Positions 43,664-52,387 of a stretch of DNA of 64,000 nucleotides are shown in pieces. A program made the position numbers and the translations under genes. Below the pieces are notes generated by a model. It had not been told where the DNA came from, did no database searches, and worked only from the letters and a program-made list of their open reading frames with translations. The stretch is taken from contig JAUWZM010000001.1 in assembly GCA_030615365.1 (NCBI GenBank), positions 1 through 64,000 on the forward strand. The letters are read 5' to 3'. The stretch comes from Candidatus Aerophobota bacterium. Lineage in GTDB: Bacteria; Aerophobota; Aerophobia; Aerophobales; B3-G15. Each line of letters opens with the position of its first letter. Position 1 is the stretch's first letter.

Positions 43664-44860
43664 ATGCCAAAGGTTCTTGTGACCGATGCTGGATGCAGGA
43701 ATAGCGTTTCTGCTATCAGAAGTTTAGGAAGAAATGGCATAGAAGTTACTGGCGGAGAAGAATCAAGATTTGCTATAGCCCTATTTTCCAAATACTGTAA
43801 AAGAAAGCTTATCTATCCCTCACCAGGCAAATCTCCAAAGGAATGGTTAAGATTTATAGTAAAGGAGCTAAAAAAAGGCCATTATGATATGATATTACCC
43901 ATAGATGACCAGGCTACCTTATTGGTATCAAAGAACAAGAAAATTCTTTCTCGGTATACCAGAGTTCCTGTGGCAGATTATGATGTCTTCATTAAAGCTT
44001 GGGATAAGGCAGAAACTTTAAAACTCGCCATTGAGAAGGATATACCTTGCCCTAAGACATATTTTGTAGAGAGCTTAGAGATGTTAGATAAATTGAGTCA
44101 AGAAATTTCCTTCCCCGTTGTTATAAAACCCAGGATAAGTTCTGGAACCAGAGGTATAGTGTATGTAGCAAAAAGGGAGGAATTTTGTTCACGATATCTG
44201 AGAATCCATAAACGATATGAATTCCCCATAGTTCAGGAATATATTCCACAAGAAGGGCAAGCTTATGGCGTTTCTACTTTATTGAATAAAGACTCTGAAG
44301 TTAGAGCAGTATTTATCCATAAAAGACTGAGGGAGTTTCCCGTTTCTGGAGGACCCAGTACACTGCGGGAAAGTGTTTGGAAACCGGAGTTAGCTAAGTT
44401 GGGCATTAAATTATTACAGGCAATGAATTGGTATGGGGTAGCCATGGTAGAATTCAAAGAAGATCCCAGGGATGGCATTCCCAAACTGATGGAGGTAAAT
44501 CCCAGATTCTGGGGATCCTTGGAATTGGCTAGATTGGCCGAGGTGGACTTCCCTTATTTGTTATACAAAATGGAGATGGAAGGAGATATTAAACTAGTAA
44601 CAGAATACAAAGTAGGTGTCAGATGTAGATGGTTGTTGCCGGGAGACATTCTTCATTTTATTGCTAATCCTAACAGGTTTAAGATGTCCCCAAATTTTTT
44701 TAATTTCTTTGCTAATAATACAGGGTATGATATTCTCTCCTGGGATGACCCTGGACCTGCTTTTGGCTTTTTCTTTGCTTTAGCGAGAGATGTTTTTAAT
44801 TCGGAAAAATGGAAAGATGTATTTGAAAGAGGAAAAGATAGATGCATATCGGGAAAATAA
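43664..44860 (+). CDS. ATP-grasp ligase (carboxylate-amine ligase type)
   Basis: 398 residues. VLVTDAGCRNSVSAIRSLG (N-terminal domain), ILPIDDQATLL, a FPVVIKPRISSGTRGIV ATP-binding Lys region, VQEYIPQEGQAYGVST and MEVNPRFWGSLELA (metal-binding Glu and Asn) form a complete ATP-grasp enzyme. It may attach an amino acid or other amine to a uronic acid of the glycan. Its stop overlaps the VanZ-like start by 19 bases. Its last ~50 codons are duplicated at 47802. Confidence 0.83.
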   Translation: MPKVLVTDAGCRNSVSAIRSLGRNGIEVTGGEESRFAIALFSKYCKRKLIYPSPGKSPKEWLRFIVKELKKGHYDMILPIDDQATLLVSKNKKILSRYTRVPVADYDVFIKAWDKAETLKLAIEKDIPCPKTYFVESLEMLDKLSQEISFPVVIKPRISSGTRGIVYVAKREEFCSRYLRIHKRYEFPIVQEYIPQEGQAYGVSTLLNKDSEVRAVFIHKRLREFPVSGGPSTLRESVWKPELAKLGIKLLQAMNWYGVAMVEFKEDPRDGIPKLMEVNPRFWGSLELARLAEVDFPYLLYKMEMEGDIKLVTEYKVGVRCRWLLPGDILHFIANPNRFKMSPNFFNFFANNTGYDILSWDDPGPAFGFFFALARDVFNSEKWKDVFERGKDRCISGK

Positions 44861-45276
44861 GGGTTTGGAACTGGATAGTGCCTGGTATATGGATAGCGTT
44901 GATTTTCATCATCTCTTCTATCCCTGCTGCTCCATTAATAAATGCATACACCCAGTTAAAAAGTGTTATATTACGCTTTTTACTTTCTGATCCGGTGACA
45001 CATATAGTTATGTTCGGTATATTGGGTTTCTTGTTAGGTCGTAGCTTCCGGAAGAGTTTTCCTTTGATGGGTAAAAGAAATTTAATTTTATGGGCTTTCC
45101 TGGTTAGTTTTTTGCTTGCCCTGATAAATGAGGTATATCAACAGCTAGTTATTCCCGGACGGGGTTTTGAAATACAGGATCTTATCTGGGATTTTGTGGG
45201 AATTGGTGCAGCTGTTATTTATCTTTTTATTGCTTTCCCCAAAACAATGGAAAGCTCACGCTTCTATCTCCGTTGA
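44842..45276 (+). CDS. VanZ-like membrane protein, copy 1
   Basis: 144 residues with four hydrophobic segments. Conserved VanZ-family positions are LLSDPVTHIVMFGILGFLLG (His in span 2) and NEVYQQLVIPGRGFEIQDL (the E-x-x-Q, PGR and D pattern), then IWDFVGIGA. Function in glycan loci is unknown. It overlaps the ATP-grasp gene. Two further copies or pieces follow: 47956 (truncated) and 49409 (intact). Confidence 0.8.
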   Translation: MHIGKIRVWNWIVPGIWIALIFIISSIPAAPLINAYTQLKSVILRFLLSDPVTHIVMFGILGFLLGRSFRKSFPLMGKRNLILWAFLVSFLLALINEVYQQLVIPGRGFEIQDLIWDFVGIGAAVIYLFIAFPKTMESSRFYLR

Positions 45277-45365
45277 TCCGCGAGAGGAACAAACAATAAG
45301 ATTACTTCCCTGTTTTGCTCCTCGTAATAATTCAAAGACTCAACGACATTGTCACTTGTTTAGCC

Positions 45366-45420
45366 AAACATACAAAACAAACCAGATAAACCAGATGAAC
45401 GAGATTAATGAGGTAAACCA
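45366..45420 (+). repeat. 9-nt-period microsatellite before ugd
   Basis: Units AACCAGATA, AACCAGATG, AACGAGATT, AATGAGGTA and AACCAATG follow one another up to ATG 45421. The AATGAGGTA unit places GAGG at ribosome-binding distance, so the repeat may supply the Shine-Dalgarno of ugd. Confidence 0.6.
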
Positions 45421-46758
45421 ATGAATATCTGCATTATAGGAACAGGTTATGTAGGTCTTGTTACAGGATGCTGCTTTGCTGAGGTAGGTCACAGAGTTAT
45501 TTGCGTGGATAATGATAAGGAGAAAATAGCTACGCTTAATGGGAGAAGGATTCCTATTTATGAGGCAGGATTGGAAGAGCTTGTTAAAAGTAATAAGACC
45601 CAGAGACGCCTTGCATTTTCCAGCTCTATTAAAGAGGGGGTGGAGGTATCAGATGTTATCTTTATCTGTGTGGGGACTCCTCCCAAACAAGGGGGAGAGG
45701 CAGATTTAACTGGTGTGGAGAAGGTAACAAGGAAGATTGCCTCTTATGTCACATCTCCTAAGCTGGTGGTGGAGAAAAGTACTGTACCTGTTAAAACTGG
45801 GGAGTGGATAAAAAGGATATTTAAAATGCACAACTCTCGGATAGAAATTGATATTGCCTCAAATCCAGAGTTTTTAAGAGAAGGAACTGCTGTATCTGAT
45901 TTTTTAAATCCGGATCGCATTGTAATTGGAGTAGAGAATGGAAAAGCAGAAGATACTTTAAGGAAAATCTACGAACCTATTATCAATCACCAATTTAATT
46001 CTAATCTTAGGGAGCTCTCTTCCCCCCATCCTGTTCCAGTAGTAGTTACTGATATTCAAAGTGCAGAGATAATAAAGCATGCCTCAAACTCATTTTTAGC
46101 CATGAAGATATCTTATATCAATGCCATCGCTGATATTTGTGAGAAGGTGGGAGCAGATGTTGAGAGAGTGGCAGAAGGTATGGGCCTTGATAGAAGAGTA
46201 GGCAGGCATTTTTTAAAGGCAGGGTTAGGATTTGGTGGTTTTTGTTTTCCTAAAGACCTTCAGGCTTTTATCAGGATTGCAAAGGACCTTAACTATGACT
46301 TTGCCCTGTTGCGCGAGGTGGAGAGAATAAACAGAGAAAGACCAAAGCTTTTAGTTAAGAAGATAAGAGAGGCTCTTTGGATAATAAAGGATAAAACCAT
46401 TGGGATTCTGGGTCTGTCATTTAAACCAGGAACCGATGATATGAGGTTTGCTCCTTCCCTGGAAGTTATAGACATTCTGCAAAAGGAGGGAGCAAGAATA
46501 AAGGTCTATGACCCTGTTAGTATGGAGAAGGCTAAAAAGATAGTTTCTCATATTGCATTTACCAGGAACCCTTACGAAGCTATGGAAGGAGCTAATGCCC
46601 TCCTCATTCTTACTGAATGGGATGAGTTTAAGACTCTCAACTTTTTTAGGATAAAAAAGCTCATGATAAATCCTGTAATTGTAGATGGTAGAAATATGTT
46701 TGATCCTTTAAAGATGAGAAAGGCAGGATTTATCTACAAATGTATGGGAAGGGGCTAA
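45421..46758 (+). CDS. ugd: UDP-glucose 6-dehydrogenase
   Basis: 445 residues. [68 protein letters not shown], then the catalytic Cys in [14 protein letters not shown] and [16 protein letters not shown]. All motifs of a bacterial UGD are intact. It oxidises UDP-glucose to UDP-glucuronate, the substrate of the UXS next door (one base between the genes). The ugd-uxs pair is bracketed by a ~310-bp direct repeat of the ATP-grasp/VanZ region. Confidence 0.93.
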   Translation: MNICIIGTGYVGLVTGCCFAEVGHRVICVDNDKEKIATLNGRRIPIYEAGLEELVKSNKTQRRLAFSSSIKEGVEVSDVIFICVGTPPKQGGEADLTGVEKVTRKIASYVTSPKLVVEKSTVPVKTGEWIKRIFKMHNSRIEIDIASNPEFLREGTAVSDFLNPDRIVIGVENGKAEDTLRKIYEPIINHQFNSNLRELSSPHPVPVVVTDIQSAEIIKHASNSFLAMKISYINAIADICEKVGADVERVAEGMGLDRRVGRHFLKAGLGFGGFCFPKDLQAFIRIAKDLNYDFALLREVERINRERPKLLVKKIREALWIIKDKTIGILGLSFKPGTDDMRFAPSLEVIDILQKEGARIKVYDPVSMEKAKKIVSHIAFTRNPYEAMEGANALLILTEWDEFKTLNFFRIKKLMINPVIVDGRNMFDPLKMRKAGFIYKCMGRG

Positions 46759-46759
46759 T

Positions 46760-47698
46760 ATGCGCATTTTGATAACTGGTGTGTGTGGTTTTTTAGGCTC
46801 TTACCTTTGTGACTATCTTTTGGAAAAAGGACACGAGGTTGTAGGGATGGATAATTTGATTACCGGGGAGATGGATAATATTGCTCACCTCATGGGAAGG
46901 AATGATTTTCAGTTTATAAATCAGGATGTAACCGAATATATTTACATAAAGAATGAGCTTGACTATATTCTCCACTTTGCATCGCCTGCATCCCCTATTG
47001 ATTATCTTAAGCTTCCTATTCAAACCTTAAAAGTTGGCTCTTTAGGAACTCATAAGGCTTTAGGTCTTGCCAAAGAAAAGGAGGCAAAGTTTTTACTTGC
47101 CTCAACTTCTGAGGTATATGGTGACCCTGAGGTTAATCCCCAACCGGAAGATTATTGGGGGAATGTTAATCCTACAGGGCCAAGAGGAGTGTACGATGAG
47201 GCTAAAAGATTTGCCGAGGCTCTGGTGATAGCCTACCATAGAATTCATAAGATAGATACGAAAATAGCAAGGGTCTTTAATACCTACGGGCCAGGAATGA
47301 GGAAAGATGATGGGAGAGTGGTACCCAACTTTATAAGCCAGGCTTTAAGAGGTGATGATTTAACCGTTTACGGGGATGGCTCTCAGACAAGAAGTTTTTG
47401 CTTTGTATCTGACCTTGTGGAAGGGGTGTACAGGTTGATGCTCTCGGATGTAAATGAACCTGTTAATTTGGGCAATCCTGATGAGATGAGCATCCTTGAT
47501 TTTGCTAAGAAAGTTCTCTTACTTACTGGCTCCAGGAGCAAAATTGTATTTAAACCTCTGCCTTTAAACGATCCCAGGGTAAGATGCCCTGATATATCAA
47601 GGGCAAGGAAACTGTTAGGCTGGCAGCCCAAGGTGAGCTTGGAGGAGGGACTAACTAAAACCATCCGTTGGTTCGCAGATAGAGAAATCGAATCTTAA
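46760..47698 (+). CDS. uxs: UDP-glucuronate decarboxylase (UDP-xylose synthase)
   Basis: 312 residues, extended [74 protein letters not shown] (YxxxK), [20 protein letters not shown] and [19 protein letters not shown] are diagnostic of UXS. It decarboxylates UDP-glucuronate to UDP-xylose. With ugd directly upstream this is a complete UDP-xylose module. Confidence 0.93.
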   Translation: MRILITGVCGFLGSYLCDYLLEKGHEVVGMDNLITGEMDNIAHLMGRNDFQFINQDVTEYIYIKNELDYILHFASPASPIDYLKLPIQTLKVGSLGTHKALGLAKEKEAKFLLASTSEVYGDPEVNPQPEDYWGNVNPTGPRGVYDEAKRFAEALVIAYHRIHKIDTKIARVFNTYGPGMRKDDGRVVPNFISQALRGDDLTVYGDGSQTRSFCFVSDLVEGVYRLMLSDVNEPVNLGNPDEMSILDFAKKVLLLTGSRSKIVFKPLPLNDPRVRCPDISRARKLLGWQPKVSLEEGLTKTIRWFADREIES

Positions 47699-47801
47699 AG
47701 GAGCTTTTGTGAAAAAGATTCTGGTTGTGTTGATAAATTTGCTGTCTTAGTAAGTTTTGTTGTAAGAGTTTACCAGTATCTAATTTTCTTACTTATTCAA
47801 A

Positions 47802-47955
47802 TGTGTCCAAATTTTTTATATTTCCTTTGGTGATAATACAGGGTATGATATTCTCTCCCGGGATGACCCTGGACCTGTTTTTGGCTTTTTCTTTGCTTTA
47901 GCGAGAGATGTTTTTAATTCGGAAAAATGGAAAGATGTATTTGGAGGAAGGATAG
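47802..47955 (+). repeat. Second copy of the ATP-grasp gene tail
   Basis: From 47802 the DNA matches 44684 onward almost base for base: CAGGGTATGATATTCTCTCC, then GATGACCCTGGACCTG and the TCGGAAAAATGGAAAGATG stretch. It is the 3' end of the ATP-grasp gene, and it runs into a VanZ start as in the first copy. Together with the VanZ part the repeat reaches about 48124. Confidence 0.8.
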
Positions 47956-48129
47956 ATGTATAGTGGAAAGGTAAGTGTAAGAAGTTGGATAGTGCCTGGG
48001 GTATGGATAGTGTTGATTTTTGGTATCTCTTCTATCCCTGCTGCTCCATTAATTAATGCATACACCCAGTTAAAAAGTGTTATATTGCGCTTTTTACTTT
48101 CCGATCCGGTAAGAACACATAGTGGTTAG
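47956..48129 (+). pseudogene. VanZ-like, copy 2, truncated after about 50 residues
   Basis: ATG 47956 begins a protein equal to VanZ copies 1 and 3 (SWIVPGVWIVLIFGISSIPA and so on to LLSDPV). Homology then stops and the frame ends at TAG 48127. Only the first span and part of the second remain. Confidence 0.8.
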
Positions 48130-48132
48130 TCT

Positions 48133-48270
48133 AAGTTGGCTACACATAGAGGAAAAAGTAAGTTCTTAGGCATCCCCCTTAGTTTCTATAGAGTGAGTAT
48201 CGCTGTCTTAGCGGGAATCTCAAAGTTCTTATTCGGTAAGGCTTCTGGGAAGTGGGAACTAATAAGATAA
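48133..48270 (+). pseudogene. Unassigned C-terminal remnant (partner of 49071-49211)
   Basis: The frame encodes a hydrophobic tail ending in KFLFGKASGKWELIR and a TAA stop. A very similar tail (KFLFAKSSGKWSS) ends at 49211. Both look like the C-terminus of the same unknown membrane-associated protein. This pair flanks the methyltransferase gene. Confidence 0.45.
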
Positions 48271-48320
48271 AAAATAGTCGAGTACGTTAGTAAACAGTTT
48301 AAGAAGTGAGGTTGGCTACG

Positions 48321-49070
48321 ATGGTAAATAAAAAAGAAATATTGTCAGATTTGTATGATAAGTTAAAAGATGTTATTCCGGATGACCATAGCTATCAAGT
48401 TATAGCAACATATTTTACTGATTTACTTTTTGAATGTAAAGATATTCAAATTGTCATGGATTTAGGATGTGGAGCTGGCAATTCAATAGACTACTTCAGA
48501 AAAAAGAACCCAAATGTAAAATGGATAGGGCTTGATATTGAATCCTCGCCGGAGGTGAACTCCAGAACTAGAGCCGATGGAGAATTTCGTACATTTGACG
48601 GAATAAACATTCCGTTTAAAGAGGATTATTTTGACTTAATATATTGCAATCAGGTTTTTGAACATGTTCAATATCCAAGAAAACTATTGAAAGAAGTAAA
48701 CAGGGTTCTAAAACAGCGTGGGTACTTTGTTGGATCTGTTTCTCATCTGGAACCTTATCATTCATATAGTTTGTGGAATTATACACCGTATGGGTTCGCG
48801 TTATTGATAAAAGAAGCTGGATTGGAATTGGTTGAAATTAGACCGAGTATTGATGCTCTAACTCTTATTACTAGAAGAGGTTTTGTTGGTGGGCTTAGCT
48901 TTTTAAGGCAGTATAGCAGTCGATACTGGAGAAAAGAATCCCCTCTTAATCAACTTGTCAATATTATTACAAGAATAATGCGCAAAAACCATAAGAAAAT
49001 AAACTTGATTAAATTAGTGCTTTGCGGTCAGTTTTGTTTCTTGGTACAAAAGCCGTCTTCTGAAAAGTGA
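48321..49070 (+). CDS. Class I SAM-dependent methyltransferase
   Basis: About 249 residues. MDLGCGAGNSIDYFRKK is motif I, KWIGLDIESSPEVNSR motif II, IPFKEDYFDLIYCNQVFEHV and VLKQRGYFVGSVSH motif III. ATG 48321 with GAGG upstream is preferred over GTG 48306. The frame continues open beyond the TGA stop for 46 codons that belong to the repeated tail described separately. Sugar or lipid substrate unknown. Confidence 0.82.
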   Translation: MVNKKEILSDLYDKLKDVIPDDHSYQVIATYFTDLLFECKDIQIVMDLGCGAGNSIDYFRKKNPNVKWIGLDIESSPEVNSRTRADGEFRTFDGINIPFKEDYFDLIYCNQVFEHVQYPRKLLKEVNRVLKQRGYFVGSVSHLEPYHSYSLWNYTPYGFALLIKEAGLELVEIRPSIDALTLITRRGFVGGLSFLRQYSSRYWRKESPLNQLVNIITRIMRKNHKKINLIKLVLCGQFCFLVQKPSSEK

Positions 49071-49211
49071 GCGAAAAGTTTCTCAGAATTTTTAAGGAGC
49101 AAACTATCAGGTTTCCTCTTTAGTTTTTGCATAGTTGTATTCAATGGTATAGCGTTTATTAGAATCGTGAAATTTTTGTTTGCCAAGTCTTCTGGTAAGT
49201 GGAGTTCATAA
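49071..49211 (+). pseudogene. Unassigned C-terminal remnant, copy 2
   Basis: In the same frame as the preceding methyltransferase, after its TGA, 46 codons encode FSEFLRSKLSGFLFSFCIVV and a final KFLFAKSSGKWSS. It is homologous to 48133-48270. The rest of the gap to 49408 shows no gene, only GGAG before the VanZ start. Confidence 0.45.
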
Positions 49212-49408
49212 AATAACTATTCTGAAAGCAAGACTTTACTTTTTCACAAAAGCGAAAAAGATGTTAATAGGAAAATAAGAATCCCATTAGGTACAGAATG
49301 ATCCAACAGAGTTTATGGGTTATTGAATTAGCAGGGAATGGAGTGTATAATCCTTTTTAAAACTTCTCCACCGGTCTGGACTGGCTATAGAAAAAGGAGA
49401 ATAGTGAA

Positions 49409-49822
49409 TTGGAAAAAATAAATGTCAGAAGTTGGATAGTGCCTGGGGTATGGATAGCGTTGATTTTTGGTATCTCCTCTATCCCTGCTGCTCCATTAAT
49501 AAATGCATATACCCAGTTGGAAAGTGCCATATTGCGCTTTTTACTTTCTGATCCGGTGACACATATAGTTATGTTTGGGGTATTGGGTTTCTTGTTAGGT
49601 CGTAGCTTTCGGAAGAGTTTTCCTTTTATGGATAAAAGAAATTTAATTTTATGGGCTTTCCTGGTTAGCTTTTTGCTTGCCCTGATAAATGAGGTATATC
49701 AACAGCTGGTTATTCCTGGACGGGGTTTTGAAATACAGGATCTTATCTGGGATTTTGTGGGAATTGGTATAGCTATTAGTTGCCTTTCTATTATCTTCCC
49801 TAAAACAATGAGAGAATCATAG
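49409..49822 (+). CDS. VanZ-like membrane protein, copy 3
   Basis: 137 residues, nearly identical to copy 1 (44842) through LLSDPVTHIVMFGVLGFLLG and NEVYQQLVIPGRGFEIQDL, differing mainly at both ends. TTG 49409 is used, with AAAAGGAG about 11 bases upstream. Four membrane segments. The high identity of the copies indicates recent duplication. Function unknown. Confidence 0.78.
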   Translation: MEKINVRSWIVPGVWIALIFGISSIPAAPLINAYTQLESAILRFLLSDPVTHIVMFGVLGFLLGRSFRKSFPFMDKRNLILWAFLVSFLLALINEVYQQLVIPGRGFEIQDLIWDFVGIGIAISCLSIIFPKTMRES

Positions 49823-49852
49823 TCTATCCAAATAGAATGAGTATGAATTCAT

Positions 49853-50007
49853 CAGGCCTAAAGGCCTGAGCTACATTTAGCAAAGCTTGCTTTGCTACTA
49901 CAGATATACAAACAGGCAAATAAGCAAAGACAAGCTTTGCTACTACAATCAGATAGGTCAAGCAAGCTTGGTCACTACATCATGGCAGGCCTAAAGGCCT
50001 GAGCTAC
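49853..50007 (+). repeat. Cluster of short palindromes ending in CTAC
   Basis: CAGGCCTAAAGGCCTGAGCTAC occurs at 49853-49874 and again at 49986-50007. Between them are GCAAAGCTTGCTTTGC-TAC (49880-49898), GCAAAGACAAGCTTTGCTAC (49924-49943) and a related AGCAAGCTTGGTCACTAC (about 49960-49978). Each is a palindrome followed by (G/A)CTAC. No gene lies in the 416 bases between VanZ and abiEi. Confidence 0.75.
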
Positions 50008-50133
50008 ATTTGCAGATAGGAAGACAAAGTCAGTCACCCTTGATAATTTGTAAATTCCATAAATCAAGAAGAGGATAAGGTTCAGGCTATGTATGCTTGT
50101 GTAACCAGAGATATATTATGCTATGAATGCAAA

Positions 50134-50154
50134 TTGTGTCTTATGAGGACACAA
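50134..50154 (+). promoter_or_regulatory. abiE operator, upstream copy
   Basis: TTGTGTC-N7-GACACAA inverted repeat, upstream of the -35 box. Its flank (GAGGACACAAAATG) repeats the abiEi start region. Confidence 0.6.
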
Positions 50155-50189
50155 AATGTAATTTGAGTATAATCTTCTGTTCTTTTTTC

Positions 50190-50218
50190 TTGACAATGTT
50201 ATATTATTAATGTAAAAT
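50190..50218 (+). promoter_or_regulatory. abiE promoter
   Basis: TTGACA (50190-50195), 17-base spacer, TAAAAT (50213-50218): a near-consensus sigma-70-type promoter directly before the downstream operator and the abiEi ATG. Confidence 0.7.
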
Positions 50219-50236
50219 GTGTCTTGTGAGGACACA
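50218..50236 (+). promoter_or_regulatory. abiE operator, downstream copy
   Basis: TGTGTC-N7-GACACA inverted repeat, three bases before ATG 50239. It overlaps the last base of the -10 and the whole leader. Binding here would block both transcription start and ribosome access. Confidence 0.65.
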
Positions 50237-50238
50237 AA

Positions 50239-51072
50239 ATGCGTTATAAAAATAATAAACTGAAAACATTGGGACCTCAAGCTGCCCATTTGGTCACCAC
50301 ACTTTATGAGCGAAATAGTCCTATATTTCGACTGAAAGAAGTGCGGAAAATTCTTCACTTGAGTGATGCCTCTTCGCGTAATTTTGTTCGCAAGCTTGTG
50401 AATAGAGGAGTTGCTACCCGTTTAAAACCGGGGCTTTTCATCTTAGTGCCATTTGAGTTGGGGAAAGAATCTGAGTATATAGGAAACCCGTTTCTTGTGG
50501 CTCGTGAGATTATGAGTGGAAAGGATTACTATCTCTCCTATGCTACAGCTATGGAAATTCATGGAATGGTCACTCAACCTCAATTAGTGGTCTATATAAC
50601 GACTTTAAAACCACGTAGGCCTATTAATGCACTGGGTGTTGAGTTTCGATTTATCCATACTCAAAAGAAACTTTTCTTTGGCTTGAGCGACTACTGGGTA
50701 ACAAAACAAGAAAAGGTAAGAGTGAGTGATCTTGAGCGAACAATTATCGACGGTCTTAAGCAACCAAAATATTGCGGTGGTCTGACAGAGGTAGCCAAAG
50801 GACTCTGGATGCGTCACCAGGATATAAATATGAGACGACTTATCCAATATGCAGTGAAGATTGGTATAGGTGCTGTTATCCGTAGACTTGGATTTTTACT
50901 TGAACTTTATAAGATTGGAACTCCTGAAGACTGGGAGCTTCTCCATTCATATCTAACAGAAACTTATGTGCGGTTAGATCCCTTTTTGCCATCTGAGGGG
51001 AAATTCCTGCGAAAGTGGAGACTTCAGCTCAATGTATCTCCTGAAGAACTTCTGTCTGTGGTGAGGACATAG
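50239..51072 (+). CDS. AbiEi-like antitoxin / transcriptional repressor
   Basis: 277 residues. The N-terminal winged-helix part has FRLKEVRKILHLSDASSRNF and VNRGVATRLKPGLFILVP. The C-terminal domain carries YYLSYATAMEIHGMVTQ and VRVSDLERTIIDGLKQPKYC, the family signature. AbiEi represses its own operon by binding paired inverted repeats, and such a pair is present at 50134 and 50218. The cognate AbiEii-like toxin starts four bases after the stop. Confidence 0.85.
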   Translation: MRYKNNKLKTLGPQAAHLVTTLYERNSPIFRLKEVRKILHLSDASSRNFVRKLVNRGVATRLKPGLFILVPFELGKESEYIGNPFLVAREIMSGKDYYLSYATAMEIHGMVTQPQLVVYITTLKPRRPINALGVEFRFIHTQKKLFFGLSDYWVTKQEKVRVSDLERTIIDGLKQPKYCGGLTEVAKGLWMRHQDINMRRLIQYAVKIGIGAVIRRLGFLLELYKIGTPEDWELLHSYLTETYVRLDPFLPSEGKFLRKWRLQLNVSPEELLSVVRT

Positions 51073-51075
51073 TTA

Positions 51076-51927
51076 ATGATACCTCAACGAAATTTTTCAT
51101 TACTCTCTAACCGTCTTGCACGAGAAGGAGGTCGGCGTATTCCAGAGGCAGTCTTTGAACGTGACTATTGTCTTTCCTGGTTTTTAATAGGATTATCCCA
51201 TAGTCCTCTTAAGGATATTCTTCTATTCAAAGGAGGCACATGCATTAAGAAATGCTACATTCCCGAGTATCGTTTTTCAGAAGATCTTGATTTCACGCTG
51301 ACAGAAAAATTTCCCTTGGAGAATATTCAGAAGAATCTTGATATTGCCTTTAAGCAGACACAGCAAGCTTCAGGTGTCGAACTACATTTTAGCCGTTACG
51401 ACCGTCATACTCACGAGAACAGCTATACTTTTTTCCTGGGATACGAAGGCCCATTACCAGGTGCTTCCGGTAAAAAAGTTAAGGTAGATATTACAATAAG
51501 AGAAAAAATTGTTTTTCCTGTTGAAGAGAAGATAGTTCTCAAGGGATACAAGGAATATGAAGATATGCCTGAAAATGTCTCCATTCATGCTTACTCTCTT
51601 GATGAGATAGCTACTGAAAAAGTTGTTGCTTTATTGGATAGAGCACGTAACGAACCCCGGGATCTTTATGATATATGGTATCTGAGTTCTAATCAGCATG
51701 TGAATCTTGTTGAGTTGGTCGAAGCTGTTGAACAGAAGTGGAAATTCCGAGGTAAAAAATTAACTGATACAAGGGAAGAATTTCTGCGCAAAGAAACACG
51801 CTTGAAAAAACTTTGGAAAATGCGTCTTTCTTCTCAGGTGACAGCACTCCCTGAATTCGGTCAGGTTTATCGAGTAATACGGCGAGAACTTAGACAGGCA
51901 GGATTATTGAGGCAAAGAAAAATTTGA
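51076..51927 (+). CDS. AbiEii/AbiGii-like nucleotidyltransferase toxin
   Basis: 283 residues. ILLFKGGTCIKKCYIPEYRF and SEDLDFTLTEKFP hold the conserved KGG and the S-x-D-x-D nucleotidyltransferase centre. DEIATEKVVALLDRARNEPRDLYDIW is the helical Lys/Asp region. All catalytic positions seem intact. AbiEii modifies RNA acceptor ends or similar targets to stop growth during phage infection. ATG 51076 closely follows the antitoxin stop, and its TGA overlaps the next short ORF. Confidence 0.87.
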   Translation: MIPQRNFSLLSNRLAREGGRRIPEAVFERDYCLSWFLIGLSHSPLKDILLFKGGTCIKKCYIPEYRFSEDLDFTLTEKFPLENIQKNLDIAFKQTQQASGVELHFSRYDRHTHENSYTFFLGYEGPLPGASGKKVKVDITIREKIVFPVEEKIVLKGYKEYEDMPENVSIHAYSLDEIATEKVVALLDRARNEPRDLYDIWYLSSNQHVNLVELVEAVEQKWKFRGKKLTDTREEFLRKETRLKKLWKMRLSSQVTALPEFGQVYRVIRRELRQAGLLRQRKI

Positions 51928-52118
51928 TTTACCATCGCATTATGTCTCCACTATACGGTCATCTACAACATTTAGCCAACAAAAAATTGACACTTATTCC
52001 TGAACGGTCTTTTAAAGTAATAGATATTGTTTGGAATTTTACAGGAATAGGGATAGTTAGTGCTATTTTTTTTATTGTCCTCCCTCAAATGAGAAAAAAT
52101 CATTTTCTACCTAAATAA
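51924..52118 (+). pseudogene. Divergent VanZ-like C-terminal remnant
   Basis: The 64-residue frame contains LANKKLTLIPERSFKVIDI and VWNFTGIGI, aligning with the final LVIPGRGFEIQDL and IWDFVGIGI of the VanZ copies. It lacks the first three spans. It starts inside the abiEii stop by chance. The AbiE operon therefore lies between VanZ copy 3 and this older tail. Confidence 0.6.
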
Positions 52119-52387
52119 GAAACTTTCATATCTATGCAAGATAAAAAGTTTGGTCCATATTCAGTGAATCCCGTTGACGGCGAACGAAGCAATCGTGGTA
52201 TTCGTGACCATTGCTGGAGGAGTCGAACGTGCTCGACACAGGCAAAGTAAACTTTGCCACTACACTGATTCCCATTACCGGAAAGATAACTGCCTTATAA
52301 TTCCCTAAAACTTCCTTGAAGGTAAGTAACTTATTAGGTAAGTAAAAAATGCAGATGGTTGAATGAGTTTCTCGTAAGGATAAAAAA
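52119..52387. other. Intergenic with one GGCAAAG palindrome
   Basis: GGCAAAG-TAAA-CTTTGCC followed by ACTAC (52241-52263) is another member of the CTAC palindrome family. The rest shows nothing recognisable. Confidence 0.5.

Noticed and set aside
45360..45420. CRISPR-like or coding repeat ([14 protein letters not shown] peptide)
   Set aside because: It is a 9-nt tandem tract read by chance. The gene boundary is set by ugd at 45421.
49853..50007. CRISPR array
   Set aside because: Repeats are palindromes of several different classes at irregular spacing, no constant spacer length and no cas genes.
52119..52387. tRNA or structured RNA in the gap before the WecA-like gene
   Set aside because: No cloverleaf, T-loop or CCA end could be found. 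Only a short palindrome is visible.
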